Below, in pieces: positions 45,521-57,600 of a DNA stretch of 64,000 nucleotides. A program made the translations under genes and the position numbers. This DNA comes from Gentiana macrophylla (Eukaryota > Streptophyta > Magnoliopsida > Gentianales > Gentianaceae). Within the stretch, counting starts at the first letter, position 1; the number at the start of each line of letters is the position of its first letter. The notes below the pieces were generated by a model, which saw only the letters and a list, made by a program, of their open reading frames with translations, was not told the origin of the DNA and ran no database searches. The DNA lies in NCBI GenBank assembly GCA_026214975.1, contig CM047808.1:52740321-52804320 (forward strand), in the 5' to 3' direction.

Positions 45521-45685
45521 TTATTTTCATTTATTCATAAATTCTCATTCCACATGTCCAAATAAATCACAATTTCACAATTCATGAAAAACTAACACAA
45601 TATTTAACTAATGCATCAACCAAACCAAGTCAATAAAGGCTCCATATAGCTAATTAGTAAGTTACAAAAGCTTATGTTGTTCCAC

Positions 45686-46054
45686 TTAGGATTCCCAAAA
45701 CAAAATAAAGTGACAACACAATACATAGCAAAATATGAACAATTCATAATCCTCACTATCAAGCACCACCTGGAGGAGGAATCCTTGGACTAGCTGCGCA
45801 ATCCTTGCTATCTCCGCCTGCATTGCAGATTGTGCGGCCGTTGCTCTCTCTCTCTCCTCGGCCAAACTTTCACGTAGAGCAGAAAGGTCTTCACGCAACC
45901 TAGAATTTTCTTCTGAAAGCTGTGATACCTGCTGTGTCAAAACCTCATTTGGCATCGTATGAGAAATTAACTGATCCACTCGTGTATTCTGAAGATAAAT
46001 TACCCAAGCCTTTAATGAAAATAAAGCCACCGAAGAACAAAACCATAATGTCAT
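45686..46054 (-). CDS. Coiled-coil ORF, possible TnpA-like remnant of the CACTA element
   Basis: A 122-codon minus-strand ORF. Residues about 40-90 form heptads: LTQQVSQLSEENSRLREDL and SALRESLAEERERATAAQSA. Coiled coils of this kind are common at the C-terminus of CACTA TnpA/Ptta-like proteins, and the ORF lies 170 bases inside the CACTA subterminal repeats. The usual KGRVYGLG-type segment is not visible. The N- and C-terminal ends are hydrophobic and are probably not true coding. The start is uncertain; the coil could be the last exon of a longer gene reaching rightward. Confidence 0.45.
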   Translation of the reverse strand: MTLWFCSSVALFSLKAWVIYLQNTRVDQLISHTMPNEVLTQQVSQLSEENSRLREDLSALRESLAEERERATAAQSAMQAEIARIAQLVQGFLLQVVLDSEDYELFIFCYVLCCHFILFWES

Positions 46055-46059
46055 GTAGA

Positions 46060-47815
46060 GTTGCTAGAATAAAATAAAATGCTGACATAATGTATATTGA
46101 AATCTAAATATTCCGTGATCATCAATGCCGAGCGCCATCTAAAGTATGGAGGTAGTTGCGACTAACCGTGCAATCATTTCTATGTTCGCGTGTTTGCCAT
46201 AGCTCAAATCTGAATGAACAAAAATCCAGACTAAGACATGCCTGATGGAGAAACATGAGACCAGAAAGATGTAAGACCAAACCATATGTAGATTGGTACT
46301 TAATAGACTATAGATAAACCTGATCAAAACTCTAACATAGCACTAGACAGATCCATACAAATATAAGAAATACCAAATTGCATATAAGACCATTTTGCAA
46401 CTCAGATTCATACTCAAGCATTCATAAGACTCTGAAAAAATAGGCTGAAGACATGAACATGTTAGCAAATAGAATAATGAACCTAATTCAAAGCATATTC
46501 AAGATAGGTTACCAAAACAACATGCATTTCATCTTATAGCATAGACTCTAACTCAAAGATTAAGCGAGAAAGGGTTTCTAGCATCTTGTTGAGTAAAAGC
46601 ATTGAGAATCAAGTATCAAGTTCATAGTTCGAGACAAAACAACATAAATAGAGTTCAAAATCATATTGAAGGCAAACTTGTACTAAAGTGGAATTCTAAC
46701 ATAAATCTCACCATTTATGAAGCAAGTCGGGTTGTTCTTCAAAAAGATCAGGAAAAAGATTCCTCATGGCTTCTTCAAATTTCAGTTCATCCAATGCTAG
46801 AACACCATAACATATCTTAGAATCTCCACCATACCATATCTTAGGATCTTCTCAATGCACGTAGTTCAATGAGTACAACTGGTGATCTTCAACAAGCTGT
46901 CCAAAATACAAGGTAGTAGACATAAAATCCAACAACCCCCAGTCCCCCTATAATAGCAATAGACCTATAGTCTGTTATTCTACATTAGGCACAAGAACAA
47001 AACAAAACTTACAATTCAGACTCCAGTTGCTTCAATGTGTAATCAATGGGGAAAAAATCCAGTAATAGACTCTCCATTGACTAAAAAAGTACTCTGTTTT
47101 GTCAGCTTCGATGCATCATTGAGGAATTGTCATGCAAATAATCCCACTACATCTTTGTTGTGCTGCACATCCCACCAGCATATCGTGTTGGTAGACCAAC
47201 AGTCATTAGCAAAGATCTCAGGTGTTGTAGCTCATGTCGTTGACACACCAAACATTCACTAAATAAAAAGATGCATTACATGTAGATCCTTCACAACTAG
47301 CTCCCTAGAAGTTTCTTTCTTCTTACAAGTACGTTTTACCACAACATGCACAAATGTCCCTAGGAATCAACACAACAACGATTGCAAAATGTTAGATCCA
47401 ACCGAATACATAATACAGTGTTTAAACAATGAATTGCTATATCCTCTATCAGAAAAGACTTTAAGGCGATATTTATTGAAAAATAGACTACAAGTTTTCA
47501 AACAGAATTACTTACTGACACGATATAAATGACACTACAACCAAAAAGCACATAGCTAGCAAATACTTGTTGTAAGGGAACTAGATTGTTTGTTTGATCA
47601 GCTTATTCGTATAAGCTCGTCATGATTCCCACACTCATGAAATAGGATAACACCAGAGTGTGAGATTAATGTATGAATGTTTTATGTTCAGTTACTTATT
47701 AAGGTTTTTAAAAATTACGTGGCAAGCCATATATATACATATTACATAAGTGATCAATAAAAATAAGGGGCCAGAGGCCAGAAGGACAAAATAAGATACA
47801 AAATGGGAAAAAAGG
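46060..47815. other. No recognisable gene
   Basis: AT-rich DNA, possibly CACTA interior and introns. The small ORFs have no motif I can name. I see no repeat or terminus. Confidence 0.4.
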
Positions 47816-47948
47816 ACAAGAAAAAAAAATAATGGTTGAGAAGGACAAAACGCACATGTTACTACATGTGATTGTAGCAACATGTAGTAACACATGTAGT
47901 AACATGCGCGTTTTTGTCCTTCTCAACCACTATCTTTTTTTCTTGTCA
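47816..47948. repeat. Long hairpin (foldback), 56-57-bp arms
   Basis: Arms 47816-47871 and 47892-47948 pair with few mismatches (shared GGTTGAGAAGGACAAAA and CATGTTACTACATGTG), with a 20-base loop that itself repeats CATGTAGTAAC. Poly-purine flanks (AAAAAGGAC, AAAATGGG) are partly mirrored outside. No ORF. It resembles a foldback MITE or a solo MULE end pair. Confidence 0.88.
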
Positions 47949-48516
47949 TTTTACCTCATTTTAGATCAAAAACAGTCCTTCACAACCTTTAACCTTAAAA
48001 ATAATTCCCCTCATTATTATTGTTATAATATTTTTTTCATAAACTTTATTATGTTATAATATACTTTTCATAAAGTTTATTATGTTATAAGAAAGGAGAG
48101 AAGAAATTACACACCACGTACAGAAAGGATTTCAAGCAAGCGACTCGAAGAATCGCAAAAAGAGCAGAGCTGATTACATTTTGTATATGAAAAGAAGTAT
48201 TTTGGAAACATGTAAGCAGTAGAAATAAAAACAGATTCTTAAACATATGACCCCAACTAATGCAACGGCACACATTAGTCTGTATTAAATGCTTATATAT
48301 ATCAGAAAAGGTTGTTCACATGATTGTAATAATAGTACTAATGAGCAGAAAAATTGAAAGAATCTCACCAAAGTAAGAGCAGAGAAAGAAGAAGAAGAGG
48401 TGTTAATGTGCAATAACTGACTGAGACGAAAATGAAATATGTAGACAAATGAGAAGGAGAAAAGATTATGGTTTACCCACCAGATTTAAGCAAGACTCTT
48501 TTTGAACCACAAAAAC

Positions 48517-48677
48517 ACAGCCCTGCTGTAATCCATTGGATAAAAGTGTCAATTTTATCTTAAATTTGTAGGATTGACGCCTACAAACCTAAAAACCATG
48601 ACCTCGCTATAATCCATTGGGTAAAAGCCTCATTTTTTTTCTACAGCTGTATGATTGACGCCTAAAAGCTATAAACC
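48517..48677. repeat. Imperfect direct repeat of about 80 bp
   Basis: 48517-48594 and 48595-48677 share ATAATCCATTGG(A/G)TAAAAG or a close variant and GATTGACGCCTA(C/A)AA. Confidence 0.75.
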
Positions 48678-48679
48678 TT

Positions 48680-49520
48680 AGACCCTAAACCAAAGAGATA
48701 AGAATGGAGATAAGAATTGAGTACAATTACCATATGCAGAAATAAAAATAAAAAAAAAACAACCCAAAACAAGAAATAGAAGAGTATGCATGTCATATCT
48801 GTTATTTGAAATTGAAATGATATATATCTTGTAGCTTGATCCTTTATCGACCCGTTGCAAAGCCGGTACCTTTCTATCAAATCGAAGCCATCACAGCCGG
48901 CTTCAACTGTACGATGCTCCAGACATGCCATCTGGAAGAAGAACTGCAGCGGAAAACGGCAAAAAGGAGCCGGAGACATGGGGGAGAAGGATGAACACAG
49001 CAGCAGCCAACACACGTGAACTGAAAAACCTAGGAACCCAATACATACCATAATTTTCTTTTTCTTTTTTTGATTAAACACATTTTAATTTTTTGCCTTC
49101 TTTTTTTTGTCGGCCAAAAACAATTAAGAGACCACTCATGGGCCAAGCCCAAACAAAATGGTCCACGGGTGTGTATAGAATAAATAATGTAGTAACAGAA
49201 GCCCAACCAAAAATTGACTGCTTTAATTCTTAAAAAGCAGACGACCGTGGAGTGCTTATTTGCAAAACTCGGCAGCTTTTATATAAATAAGGATACGTGA
49301 ATTGGCTGGGGGGAATAACATGAGTACGGCATTAAAGTACGGAAGGCATCAGACGAATTAGAAGAGAAGAACAACCGACGGCAAGGCAAAAGGGTCGAAC
49401 AGGGCTACTGCTATATTTTTCCATTCAATTGTACGAAAGACACAGTACGGCAATTTCTTTCGTTGAATTATTTTGTTATTCCCACAAAGATGCTTAGTTT
49501 TTAATTTCGTTTATTTTCAG
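48680..49520. other. Mostly unassigned; one short exon-like minus-strand stretch
   Basis: On the minus strand a reading MACLEHRTVEAGCDGFDLIE starts at about 48932 and is followed by a GTACC-type possible donor. It might be a captured first exon, but I do not recognise it. From 49100 to 49520 the sequence looks leader-like and has no ORF. Confidence 0.25.
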
Positions 49521-49526
49521 TTAAAG

Positions 49527-49557
49527 TGTTATTGAAATCTCGATTGATGCGATTGTA
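49527..49557 (+). repeat. 31-bp direct repeat, copy 1 (copy 2 at 62546-62576)
   Basis: An exact 31-base match to 62546-62576, including GAAATCTCGATTGATGCG. The second copy stops exactly at the start of the LTR at 62577. Confidence 0.9.
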
Positions 49558-50064
49558 AGACCTAATTGATTTTCATCCTACCTGGTTTATTGATATTTAT
49601 TCTTCCGGCCAATAATTTAATGACTACATAATTGATTTAGTCTTTTCTGCAGGATAACTAATTCGTTATTTAGTCAATTACCAATTAAAACGATAAATAC
49701 GTCAACGTTTATTGGTTTTGATAGAGTGGTAAATGATATGATTTTTAGGTTCAGTAGCCGTAGAATCCACTATAAATGAAAAAAGAAAAATCACAGGTTA
49801 AAATTAGTCAGGTTGGATTAAGACTTGAATTGGGTCTCTCAAATCTTAGTGCTTCCGGGATTCCAAAATCTTATGACCATGTATGCAGGAGTGTCTTAGG
49901 TTAGAGTATAATTAACGACCATGTCTTGATTATCGAATTTAGGAGAGATTGGTCGCTGGCGGTTATCGGTGGCTATAACCATTTTATTAATAAATTAGAG
50001 AGTCATTCTTGTGTCAATGATCAATCAGGTGGAAATAACTACTTTAGCTGGAGCCTTCTTATTA

Positions 50065-50273
50065 TTGATTTTATTACTACTTTTTTTTTTTTTTTTTTTT
50101 GAAGCAACTTTATTTTATTAAAAACGGAATAAAGAGCTACAAAATTGATCTGCCATATCCGGCCCGCCTAAGTTTGTGTGATAGGAGTACATAGCATGGC
50201 CTCCTTAAACCCTATGTGCGGCAAACCCAGTGAGGGAAAATCCACCACTCAGTTTTGATTTTATTACTACTTT
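50065..50273 (-). mobile_element. Short poly-A retroposon (SINE or truncated LINE), minus strand
   Basis: A 19-bp duplication TTGATTTTATTACTACTTT (50065-50083 and 50255-50273) flanks a 171-bp insert beginning with a T tract on the plus strand (a poly-A tail on the minus strand). The minus-strand 3-prime end reads TTTTTAATAAAATAAAGTTG before the tail, like the L1 element at 32888. The 5-prime part (CTGAGTGGTGGATTTTCCC) has no convincing RNA polymerase III boxes, so a truncated LINE is slightly more likely than a SINE. Confidence 0.85.
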
Positions 50274-50358
50274 ATATCTCTTTTGTCTTGATTATTAGAA
50301 CTCTTCATTTTAGTTACTTCAATTTTAGTCAATACACAACCACTTGGATTTCTATATT

Positions 50359-52053
50359 TGTTGGTCCCTTGGAAAGGCGACACAAGTTTAGAGGGGGTGA
50401 ATAAACTTGTCACCAAAATTTGAATTTTAAACAGATTAGGATTCAGATAAAACTTGTGTGGAGTTGAGCTGACTAAGCTGAGATTAAATCAAAACTGACT
50501 TAAGCTGAAACTGAGTCAACCGGCAGCGGATATAATTTTAGCCTTTATATTGATCTTGTTGTTCATTATGAAAAGCGAGTGTTGTGAATCGAATTACAGT
50601 GAATGTCGATTTGTATTGTGAGATGTATAACAATCAAGTATCACAATGTTGTAAGTAAATATTAAATAAGTAAGTAAATGCGTAAAGTAAATAAGGCAGA
50701 TGTTATAGAGGTTAGGGTGGTGTAATCCTGTATGTCCTCTCTTCCCAGTAGTGCGGAGGAAAATTCCACTTGAACTTCTTAAGGTGAATCTGTTACAAAA
50801 GTCTAAACAATAGTCCTTGGCTAATCCTAGCTTCACTATCTAAACAATTGTAGAACAAGTAGAATTGTTGCTCTCCAAATGCTTGAACCCTTTGGTCCTT
50901 AGAGGTAGGATTGCCTCTTCACCACTACCACCACAAACACAGTCTACCATTGCTTGTCACAACTGTCCTTGACAAAACCTTTCCGGTTTGCTTCACGATC
51001 TAAACCTTTGAAATAGAATCAAAGTTGGGTGAGAATCAATAAATTGATTCTTGTTTGTGGTTCTTCAGAGTGTTGAATTCTTGATAAATTCTTTGTAGCT
51101 TGAACACTAGAAGAAATACTAGCTATGATCTTGTTATAGTTCAGTGATGATGATAATTCAAATAATGTGCACAAATTGCTTGTTGATTCTTGTATATGCT
51201 GTGTTGTTTTTTATTGTGCAAAGTCTTCTATTTATAGTGTGAATTCCAACGTTCATCTGACTTTGATTTGAATTGTATCAACATATATCTTGCAACGGTT
51301 ATATTTTTCTGACCGTTCCTACTGTGTCAGTGATTCATCCAATGAATTTTCTTTCTTTACAACGTTCGATTGTACTTTCGGTTTGTTGGATGGTGACTTA
51401 TAAAAGCCGAGTTTCCTTGTCGAGTTTTCATCTGTCGATTTCTAAGCGACTTGGAGCATAAGCGAGATTTTATTCTTCTTCAAAAATCGATTATCTCAGT
51501 TTTCATCGATTACAATTGACTTAATCAGTACACCATGATATATTTATCATCTAAGAATTTATTGTCCTTATGATTCTTAGGTCTTCATACAAGATCCATA
51601 AAGTCAGTTCAGTCACCACAATCTTGCACGAAGTCCAACTTTATAGTCTCGACTTTAATCTTCACAGCCGAGTTTGTGCCTCGATTCTTCATTCTTCAAT
51701 AAGCGAGTCTGTGTCCTCGGTTCTTCATTCTTCAAGATAAGCCAACCGAATCAGTAACTCTCGTGAACTTACCTTCTTGGTAGATGTATTCTGAGTCAGT
51801 TTGCTTGTCTTGATGATTTCCAGTTTTCTAATTGATTCCCAGTTTTCAGTTTTACGACACACTATCAGTTACAGTGCTTGTCTGATGTAACTTATACAAA
51901 GATCATACTCTAATAAATCTTATACATTCAGTACTAGACATCTTTTAGCTTTCCACTATAACAGCTGGCTTCAGCACTTCATCAATGGGGTTAAGACAAC
52001 ATTATAATAAATAAGATGAATTATCATCAAAACATAAAATTTTATTTCCAACA
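50359..52053 (-). repeat. 3-prime LTR of element E
   Basis: Plus-strand TGTTGGTCCC start and TTTCCAACA end, 1695 bp, matching the 1697-bp partner at 60474. A TATA-like TATTTATAGTGTG lies near 51229 on the plus strand (ACTATAAATAG on the coding strand). Small differences from the partner are often CAG/CTG against CG. Confidence 0.95.
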
Positions 52054-52070
52054 ATTTCCCCCTTTTTGAT
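52054..52070 (-). other. Polypurine tract of element E
   Basis: ATTTCCCCCTTTTTGAT on the plus strand (AAAAAGGGGGAAAT on the coding strand), directly adjoining the LTR. Confidence 0.85.
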
Positions 52071-52106
52071 GATGCCAAAACTCTCCCTAAAAGAAAAGCT
52101 TAAAGA

Positions 52107-54572
52107 TCAAAACAATGAGAAACAATGTAAAACTGAAAAACTGGATACATGCATTTTGTTCAAATATCTATAATTAAAGATGAGCTTCTTCTTAGCTTTT
52201 TGCATGACTAAGTCATATCTTTTTCCCTTGTCATACAAACGAAAATCTTCTTCAAGTTTGGAGTCTTCCTTTGAAAAGGTCTTGTTGTAGTCAACTTGAC
52301 TACTTTCTTTCCATCTTCTCCATTGAATTAGCTTTGGTAAGCTTGAGTCTTCCAGATAGTATTTTTCAAATTCTGTTAGATCGGCTTTCATTTGTTCAAC
52401 CTTGTCTTTGATCTTCAGTTTATCTTCAATCCTTCTTATGTTGTGCAATTTTTTGCTTTGAGTAAATATCCGACAAAAAGTAGTTCAAGGACTCCTCAAA
52501 TGTTCTATCCTTGTATTTGGCTTTAATAGGATTGTAGTCTTTGATAAACTGCGTCCACAAATCCTTTGTAAGAGTAACTCTTCTTTCTCCAGGTTGATTG
52601 TATTTTGCAATAAGTTGATCATCAGTTAACTCTTTCTTCAAATATTTAGGATCGATCAGTATCTTTGTAGTTCTTCTTCAAGTCGCTTCATTTCTCTCGA
52701 GTAATTTCAGCTTTTCTTCTTGACTTCCCCCTTTTTGGCATCATATAAGCGATCTACCAGGGCATGGGTTGCTTTTTGATCTTCTGAAATTTGTCGTTGA
52801 GAATCAAGTACTTCCTTAAGTTGAGCTTCTAACCCGTAGATATGCTTATTAATATGCCAATGAGCTTGAGCATGAGTTTCTCTATCTACTGCGGTTGAAT
52901 CTTCAAGTTGGTGTTTGAGTAAGACAATCTCTGAAGCAGAACTTGAACTTGATTTGTGAATCATCTCTAGTCTTGCATGAACCGAAACATCGATTCTAGT
53001 TCTATAATCAAGATATCGAGAGATGTTTGATAAAAGACTATTACGTGTATCTTTGATTGTATGTACTATTTTCAAGTTTTCATGAACTTTGGCCAATTCT
53101 TCCTTAGATAGAAAATCGGAGGGATCATATGTAGTTTCCACTTGATCCTTGTCACGAGTATTAATGACCATTAGTTGTCCGATTTCATCACACGCTTGGC
53201 GATTGACGATTATCCGGTTTCAAGCCCGACAATGCTTCTTGTCGTGGGTGCGATTTGTGTCGCGGTTGTTGCGGTTGAGTGATTGTTTGCAAAAGCGTAG
53301 TGTCATCGACTTCTTTTCTTGGCCTATCATGATCATCATCATCCTTTTTTCGGGAGCTGTCTTTAGATGATGTGCCGATTCTCTTCTTTTGCTAACTTTC
53401 GGTAAACCTTTGAAACAGCTTGTCAAGAAATTCCTTAATAGGAAGCAGAGAGTAAAGATCTCTTACTTCCAATTTCTCCAAGAGTGATTTTTCTTCAGTT
53501 TGTAAACTGACATCACGAAAATCTTCTGGTTGAAGTTTCATTTTCATCGACCTTATGACTTTGTAAACCAAGATCGGTGCCGTTTGTTGAACTGACTGTT
53601 GTTGTGTTTGAGAAGTAAGAATAGCATTGACATTGTCTTGAATATCTTCAGTTGTCAATTGTTGTTCCCCCTCAGTTGGTGCTATCTCACTTGAGATTTC
53701 AGGGTACAAGCATCTTACAAGCTGATCTTTCTTGATGGAATCGATTTTTCGCTTGGTTCCTCTTTGTTCGGTTCTTTCTTGAGACATAGTTGACTGCTTT
53801 GCTTCATGTTGGAAAGTTGTTTCTGTGATTTCCTTTGATGTCACAGTTTCTCTTGCTTGCTTCCCTTCCTTAATTCTTTCCAAATAAAACTGAATGATTC
53901 CACTAAGAGTTTTCTTCAGTCAGAATCTGCCATCAGTTACTTGTCCTTCAGCTTGAGCTTTTGCCATACTTTCTAATTCAGCTAAATATTGCTTCTTGAA
54001 TTGATTGACAATATAACCTGCCCAATTAAATTCTGTGTTGTCCCAGATTATATTCATCAGCAAAATATTTTCTTCTGAAAGTATATTAATCCCTTTGGAT
54101 TTTCCAATGTCGTGTTGCTGAGCCATCTGCTGAGATGTCCAAATTCTGGCTTGATTTTGTCGACATGAACACTAGGTACGATTGGTTCCGTAGATGAAGT
54201 GATCATAGAGAGAAAATCTTCTTTCTCCAACGGTAGGGTTATTAACTCTATTGAAGTTGCTGTTGTATTTGCGAACCCAAAGAGTGATCTCATAACTCTT
54301 TCATTGAACACAATGCGATCTCCTCGAACAGTTGTAATCAAGGAGTCCCTGATTAATCGCATATTTGGCCAAAACTGCAAAATGCCTTCCACGTCTCATT
54401 TTTCTTTGAAGCGAACTTCGAGGATGTTGTTCAATCCTGGTTGCTTTTCAATTTTGTCTCGTATACAGCTGGCTAATAGAGTGTTTTGACACATAGCTTC
54501 ATACATTTCGAGTGTCAGTTCATCCAGCTCTGTGATTAATCGTCTATCTTTTGAATCAATTGCAGTGGCCAT
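52107..54572 (-). pseudogene. Extra sense-strand ORF region of element E (after pol)
   Basis: The minus strand starts MATAIDSKDRRLITELDELT at 54572 and runs through one stop (after EVRFKEK) into ILQFWPNMRLIRDSLITTVR, VFNERVMRSLFGF and LITLPLEKEDFL. Pieces then follow in changing frames to 52107: QFKKQYLAELESMAKAQAEG, a Gln/Glu-rich charged part (53392-53883), a coil-forming part (52707-53171) and Lys-rich ends. About 820 codons in all if joined. The first part resembles the putative plant transposon protein domain found in retroelement ORFs; this is from memory and unverified. No signal peptide or membrane segment is seen, so an envelope-like role is not supported. Function unknown. Confidence 0.7.
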
Positions 54573-55062
54573 TCTTTGAGTGTGAACACAAAGAAATTTG
54601 ATTTGAGGGGTAGGTTTGAAAAGAGTCTGTTTTTCTTAATAAGAAAAATAGTGTGAACAGAGATTAAATAAATAGGTAGGATATTCTGGCGGTTTGATGG
54701 TACAACTTTTCAAATTCCATGATGGTTTTGATAACCGATACAGGTACTATTTTCTGACAATCGTGGGGTGTACACACGAAGTCCTGACAAAAAGAACTGT
54801 GGCAATTTAATGCGATATAACCGCTGTTGATTTTATCTTATCAACCTTTGACCAAATTTGAATAAAGTGGCGATCCGAGGTCGATTTTAGGAATAATTCA
54901 TTCCTATCAAATTGTTGATTCTGTCAAATTCTTCCAATTTGTCGATTTGAGATTGTTGATGTCAATGACTAATCTATTAAGTGAGCGCATCCAACATAAC
55001 AAAGATTAATCCCCTTGACGAATCTCTGGCTTAAATGACTTTGATTATGCCCAACTCAGTTC

Positions 55063-55730
55063 TTAATTTTGCAATCTCTTTTTGTCCAGTGGCTTAGTAA
55101 AGATGTCTGCCAACTGATCTTCAGTAGGTACATAAAGAACTGTTATATCCTTTTTCTCTGCATGATCTCTTATAAAGTGGTGACGAACATCAATGTGCTT
55201 TGTTCTTGAGTGTAAAGCTGGATTATCGAATTGCAATTGCACTTGTGTTATCACACATTATGGGAATTGTTCCTTCTTCTATCCCATAGTCTCTTAATTG
55301 TTGTCGATCCATAAAACTTGAGCACAACAACTTCCGGTGCTATATATTGGAAACCTTTGTTGAAGTCGAGATTGAGTTTTGCTTCTTGCTAAACCATGAC
55401 ACAAGTCTATTTCTAATAGCCGACATGTGCTCGATGTGCTTTTCTGTCACTTTGCATCCAAAGATAATCTGAATCACGAGTAAGAGATTAGCTTGAATTC
55501 TCCTTCTTTTGAATACCAAATACCAACTCCATCTGTGTCTTTTAGATATTTTAAGGTTCTCTTCACAACCGTGAGATGGCTTTCCTTTGGTCTTGATGAA
55601 ATCTTGCACAAACACCGACAAGTAAAAGATATGTCCGGCCTACTTGCTAACGTAAGATAGAGTAAGCTTCCAATCATCCTTACGTCAGAGTGTTTGATCA
55701 ACATCTTTACCTTCTTTATCTTCATCTAGT
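55063..55730 (-). pseudogene. Element E RNase H
   Basis: Pieces read MIGSLLYLTLASRPDISFT and LKYLKDTDGVGIWYSKEGEF (55725-55480), and the end IDVRHHFIRDHAEKKDITVL plus QLADIFTKPLDKKR (55220-55070). These are the copia RNase H start and its C-terminal signature. The middle is frame-broken at about 55340-55470. It degrades the RNA strand during cDNA synthesis. Confidence 0.92.
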
Positions 55731-55873
55731 CGATGTTGGTTCCCATTGGTGTAGAAATTCGAGAGATTTCTCCATACCAAACTTTTGATAAGTTCTCTTG
55801 TATATTTGGTTTGATGAATGAAGATTCCATCAGCTAGTTGTTTAACTTGCAATCCTAGGAAATAATTTAATTC

Positions 55874-56510
55874 TCACATCATACTCATTTGAAATTTGCT
55901 TTTCATTAAACTTGCAAATTTTTCACATAGCTGTTCATTTTCTAATCCAAAGATGATATCGTCAACATAAATTTGAACAAGTAGAGTATCTTCTCCATTC
56001 TTCATTCTGAATAATGTTTTGTCGATTGTTCCTTTGATAAATCCGTTATCTACTAAAAATTGAGACAGAGTTTCGTACCAAGCTCTTGGGGCTTGTTTAA
56101 GTCCATAAAGAGCTTTCCTTAGTCTGAAAACTTTATCAGTTTGATCCTTGATTTCAAATCCGGGTGGTTGTTGAACATACACTTCTTCTTCAAGAATTCC
56201 ATTCAAAAACGCACTTTTAACATCCATCTGATAGACTTTGAATTTCTTGTGATTTCGCATAAGCGAGAAAAAGTCGATTGCTTTAATCTTGCGGACCGGT
56301 GCATAAGTTTCATCAAAATCTATGACTTTCGCTGAGAGTATCCTTTGGCTACTAGTCCGGCTTTGTTTCTAATGACATTTCCATCTTCATCAAGTTTATT
56401 TCGAAAACCCATTTGGTTCCAATGATATTGACATGGCGGTTTATCTACCGATTCCCATACTTGATTTCTCTCAAATTCATTTAGTTCTTCTTGCATAGCC
56501 AATATCACGT
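55874..56510 (-). pseudogene. Element E reverse transcriptase
   Basis: 56508-56320 holds MILAMQEELNEFERNQVWE and KLDEDGNVIRNKAGLVAKGY. 56260-55874 holds YQMDVKSAFLNGILEEEVYV, QPPGFEIKD, LYGLKQAPRAWYETL and QIYVDDIIFG with both catalytic aspartates (plus-strand 55955-55978). Almost all conserved RT blocks are readable. Only the LVARLVA-to-FxxTFAPVARLEAIR segment around 56290 is shifted. The 56505-56831 frame upstream is the acidic Q/P-rich linker. Confidence 0.95.
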
Positions 56511-57003
56511 CTGCGGGTCTTTCAAGGCTTCTTCAAGTTCTTTAGGTTCCGATTGAGATATAAAGCATGCTATCACCGCATCTAGTTGATGTCTTGTTCG
56601 AACTCCAGTTTGAGTGTCGCCAATAACTTGTTCTTCAGGATGATCTCTCATCCATTGATGTGTGTGAGTTTGTATTGGTTGATTCGTACTTTGTTCAACT
56701 GATTCTTCAAAAACTGGTTCTTGAATATGTTCAACTGAGTCAGATTGATGTTGTTCAAGTGGTTGAGTATTTGGAAACTGAGGCTGATCTTGATCTCGAA
56801 CATTTCGAAATTTGTAGTCTTCCAACATCAACTAAAGCAGGTTCGGTGTGATTGGTAATCGAGGCGAGGAGGCGGAGTTCTCAGTCGGTCTTCGGTTGTT
56901 TCACCAGAAAATTTGGTTCATCAAATACTACATGTATTGACTCTTCATGCTTGAGTGTCCTTTTATTCAATACTCTGAATGCTTTCTTTGAAACTTGAAT
57001 ATC

Positions 57004-57600
57004 CTAGGAAAATTCCTTCATCAGCTTTGGGTTGAAAACGTGAAGTTGATCTTTTCCATTATTGTGTATGAAACATTTGCTTCCAAACGCATGAAAGTAT
57101 GAAACATTTGGTTTTCTTCCATTCCAAATTTCATAAGGAGTCTTTTCATGTCTCTTGTTCATGAGAGCCATGTTCTGAGTGTAACAAGCTGTGTTTACTG
57201 CTTCTGCCCAATATCTTTCAGGTAGTTTAGCTTCACAGATCATTGTCCTTCCAGCTTCTTTGAGCGTTCTGTTTCTTCTTTCAGCTACACCATTTTGTTG
57301 AGGTGTTCCTGTGGCAGCCAGTTGGTGTAAAACACCATTTTCTTCACAATATTCAATAATCACCTGCTTGTTGAGGAATTCAGTTCCTTTATCGGATCTT
57401 ATCTTCTGGCGAAAATCCTTTACGATTCTGAAGTCTCTTAAGAAGTTCTGTGAGTTTTTGGTTGGTTTCACTTTTCTTGGTTAGAAAGATTACCCAGGTA
57501 TATATTGAAAAATCATCTACTACCACCAATGTATACTTCTTCCCACTAATACTGATTGGTGTAATAGGTCCAAATAAGTCCATATGTAGCAATTCTAGGT
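57004..57600 (-). pseudogene. Element E integrase
   Basis: 57592-57389 reads MLHMDLFGPITPISISGKKY and VVVDDFSIYTWVIFL (first core D, in DLFGP). 57471-57004 reads KIRSDKGTEFLNKQ (second D), then the catalytic E in GTPQQNGVAERRNRTLKE, and WAEAVNTACY, KTPYEIWNGRKPNVSYFHAF. The D,D35E core is thus preserved across one frameshift near 57430. The GAG-preintegrase/HHCC part (about 57640-57840) is degraded. Confidence 0.95.

Noticed and set aside
47692..48059. Overlapping membrane-like ORFs around the 47.8 kb hairpin
   Set aside because: They mirror each other on both strands because of the inverted repeat and T-rich flanks.
48662..49081. 139-codon minus-strand ORF
   Set aside because: Mostly hydrophobic low-complexity sequence from T-rich DNA, with a lysine run at the start. 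Only a short piece (MACLEHRTVEAGCDG) looks exon-like and it could not be assigned.
50081..50100. Poly-T tract as an independent microsatellite
   Set aside because: It is the poly-A tail of the minus-strand retroposon flanked by the 19-bp duplication.
52107..54572. Envelope-like gene in element E
   Set aside because: No signal peptide, membrane anchor or cysteine pattern. Only an additional ORF of unknown role is supported.
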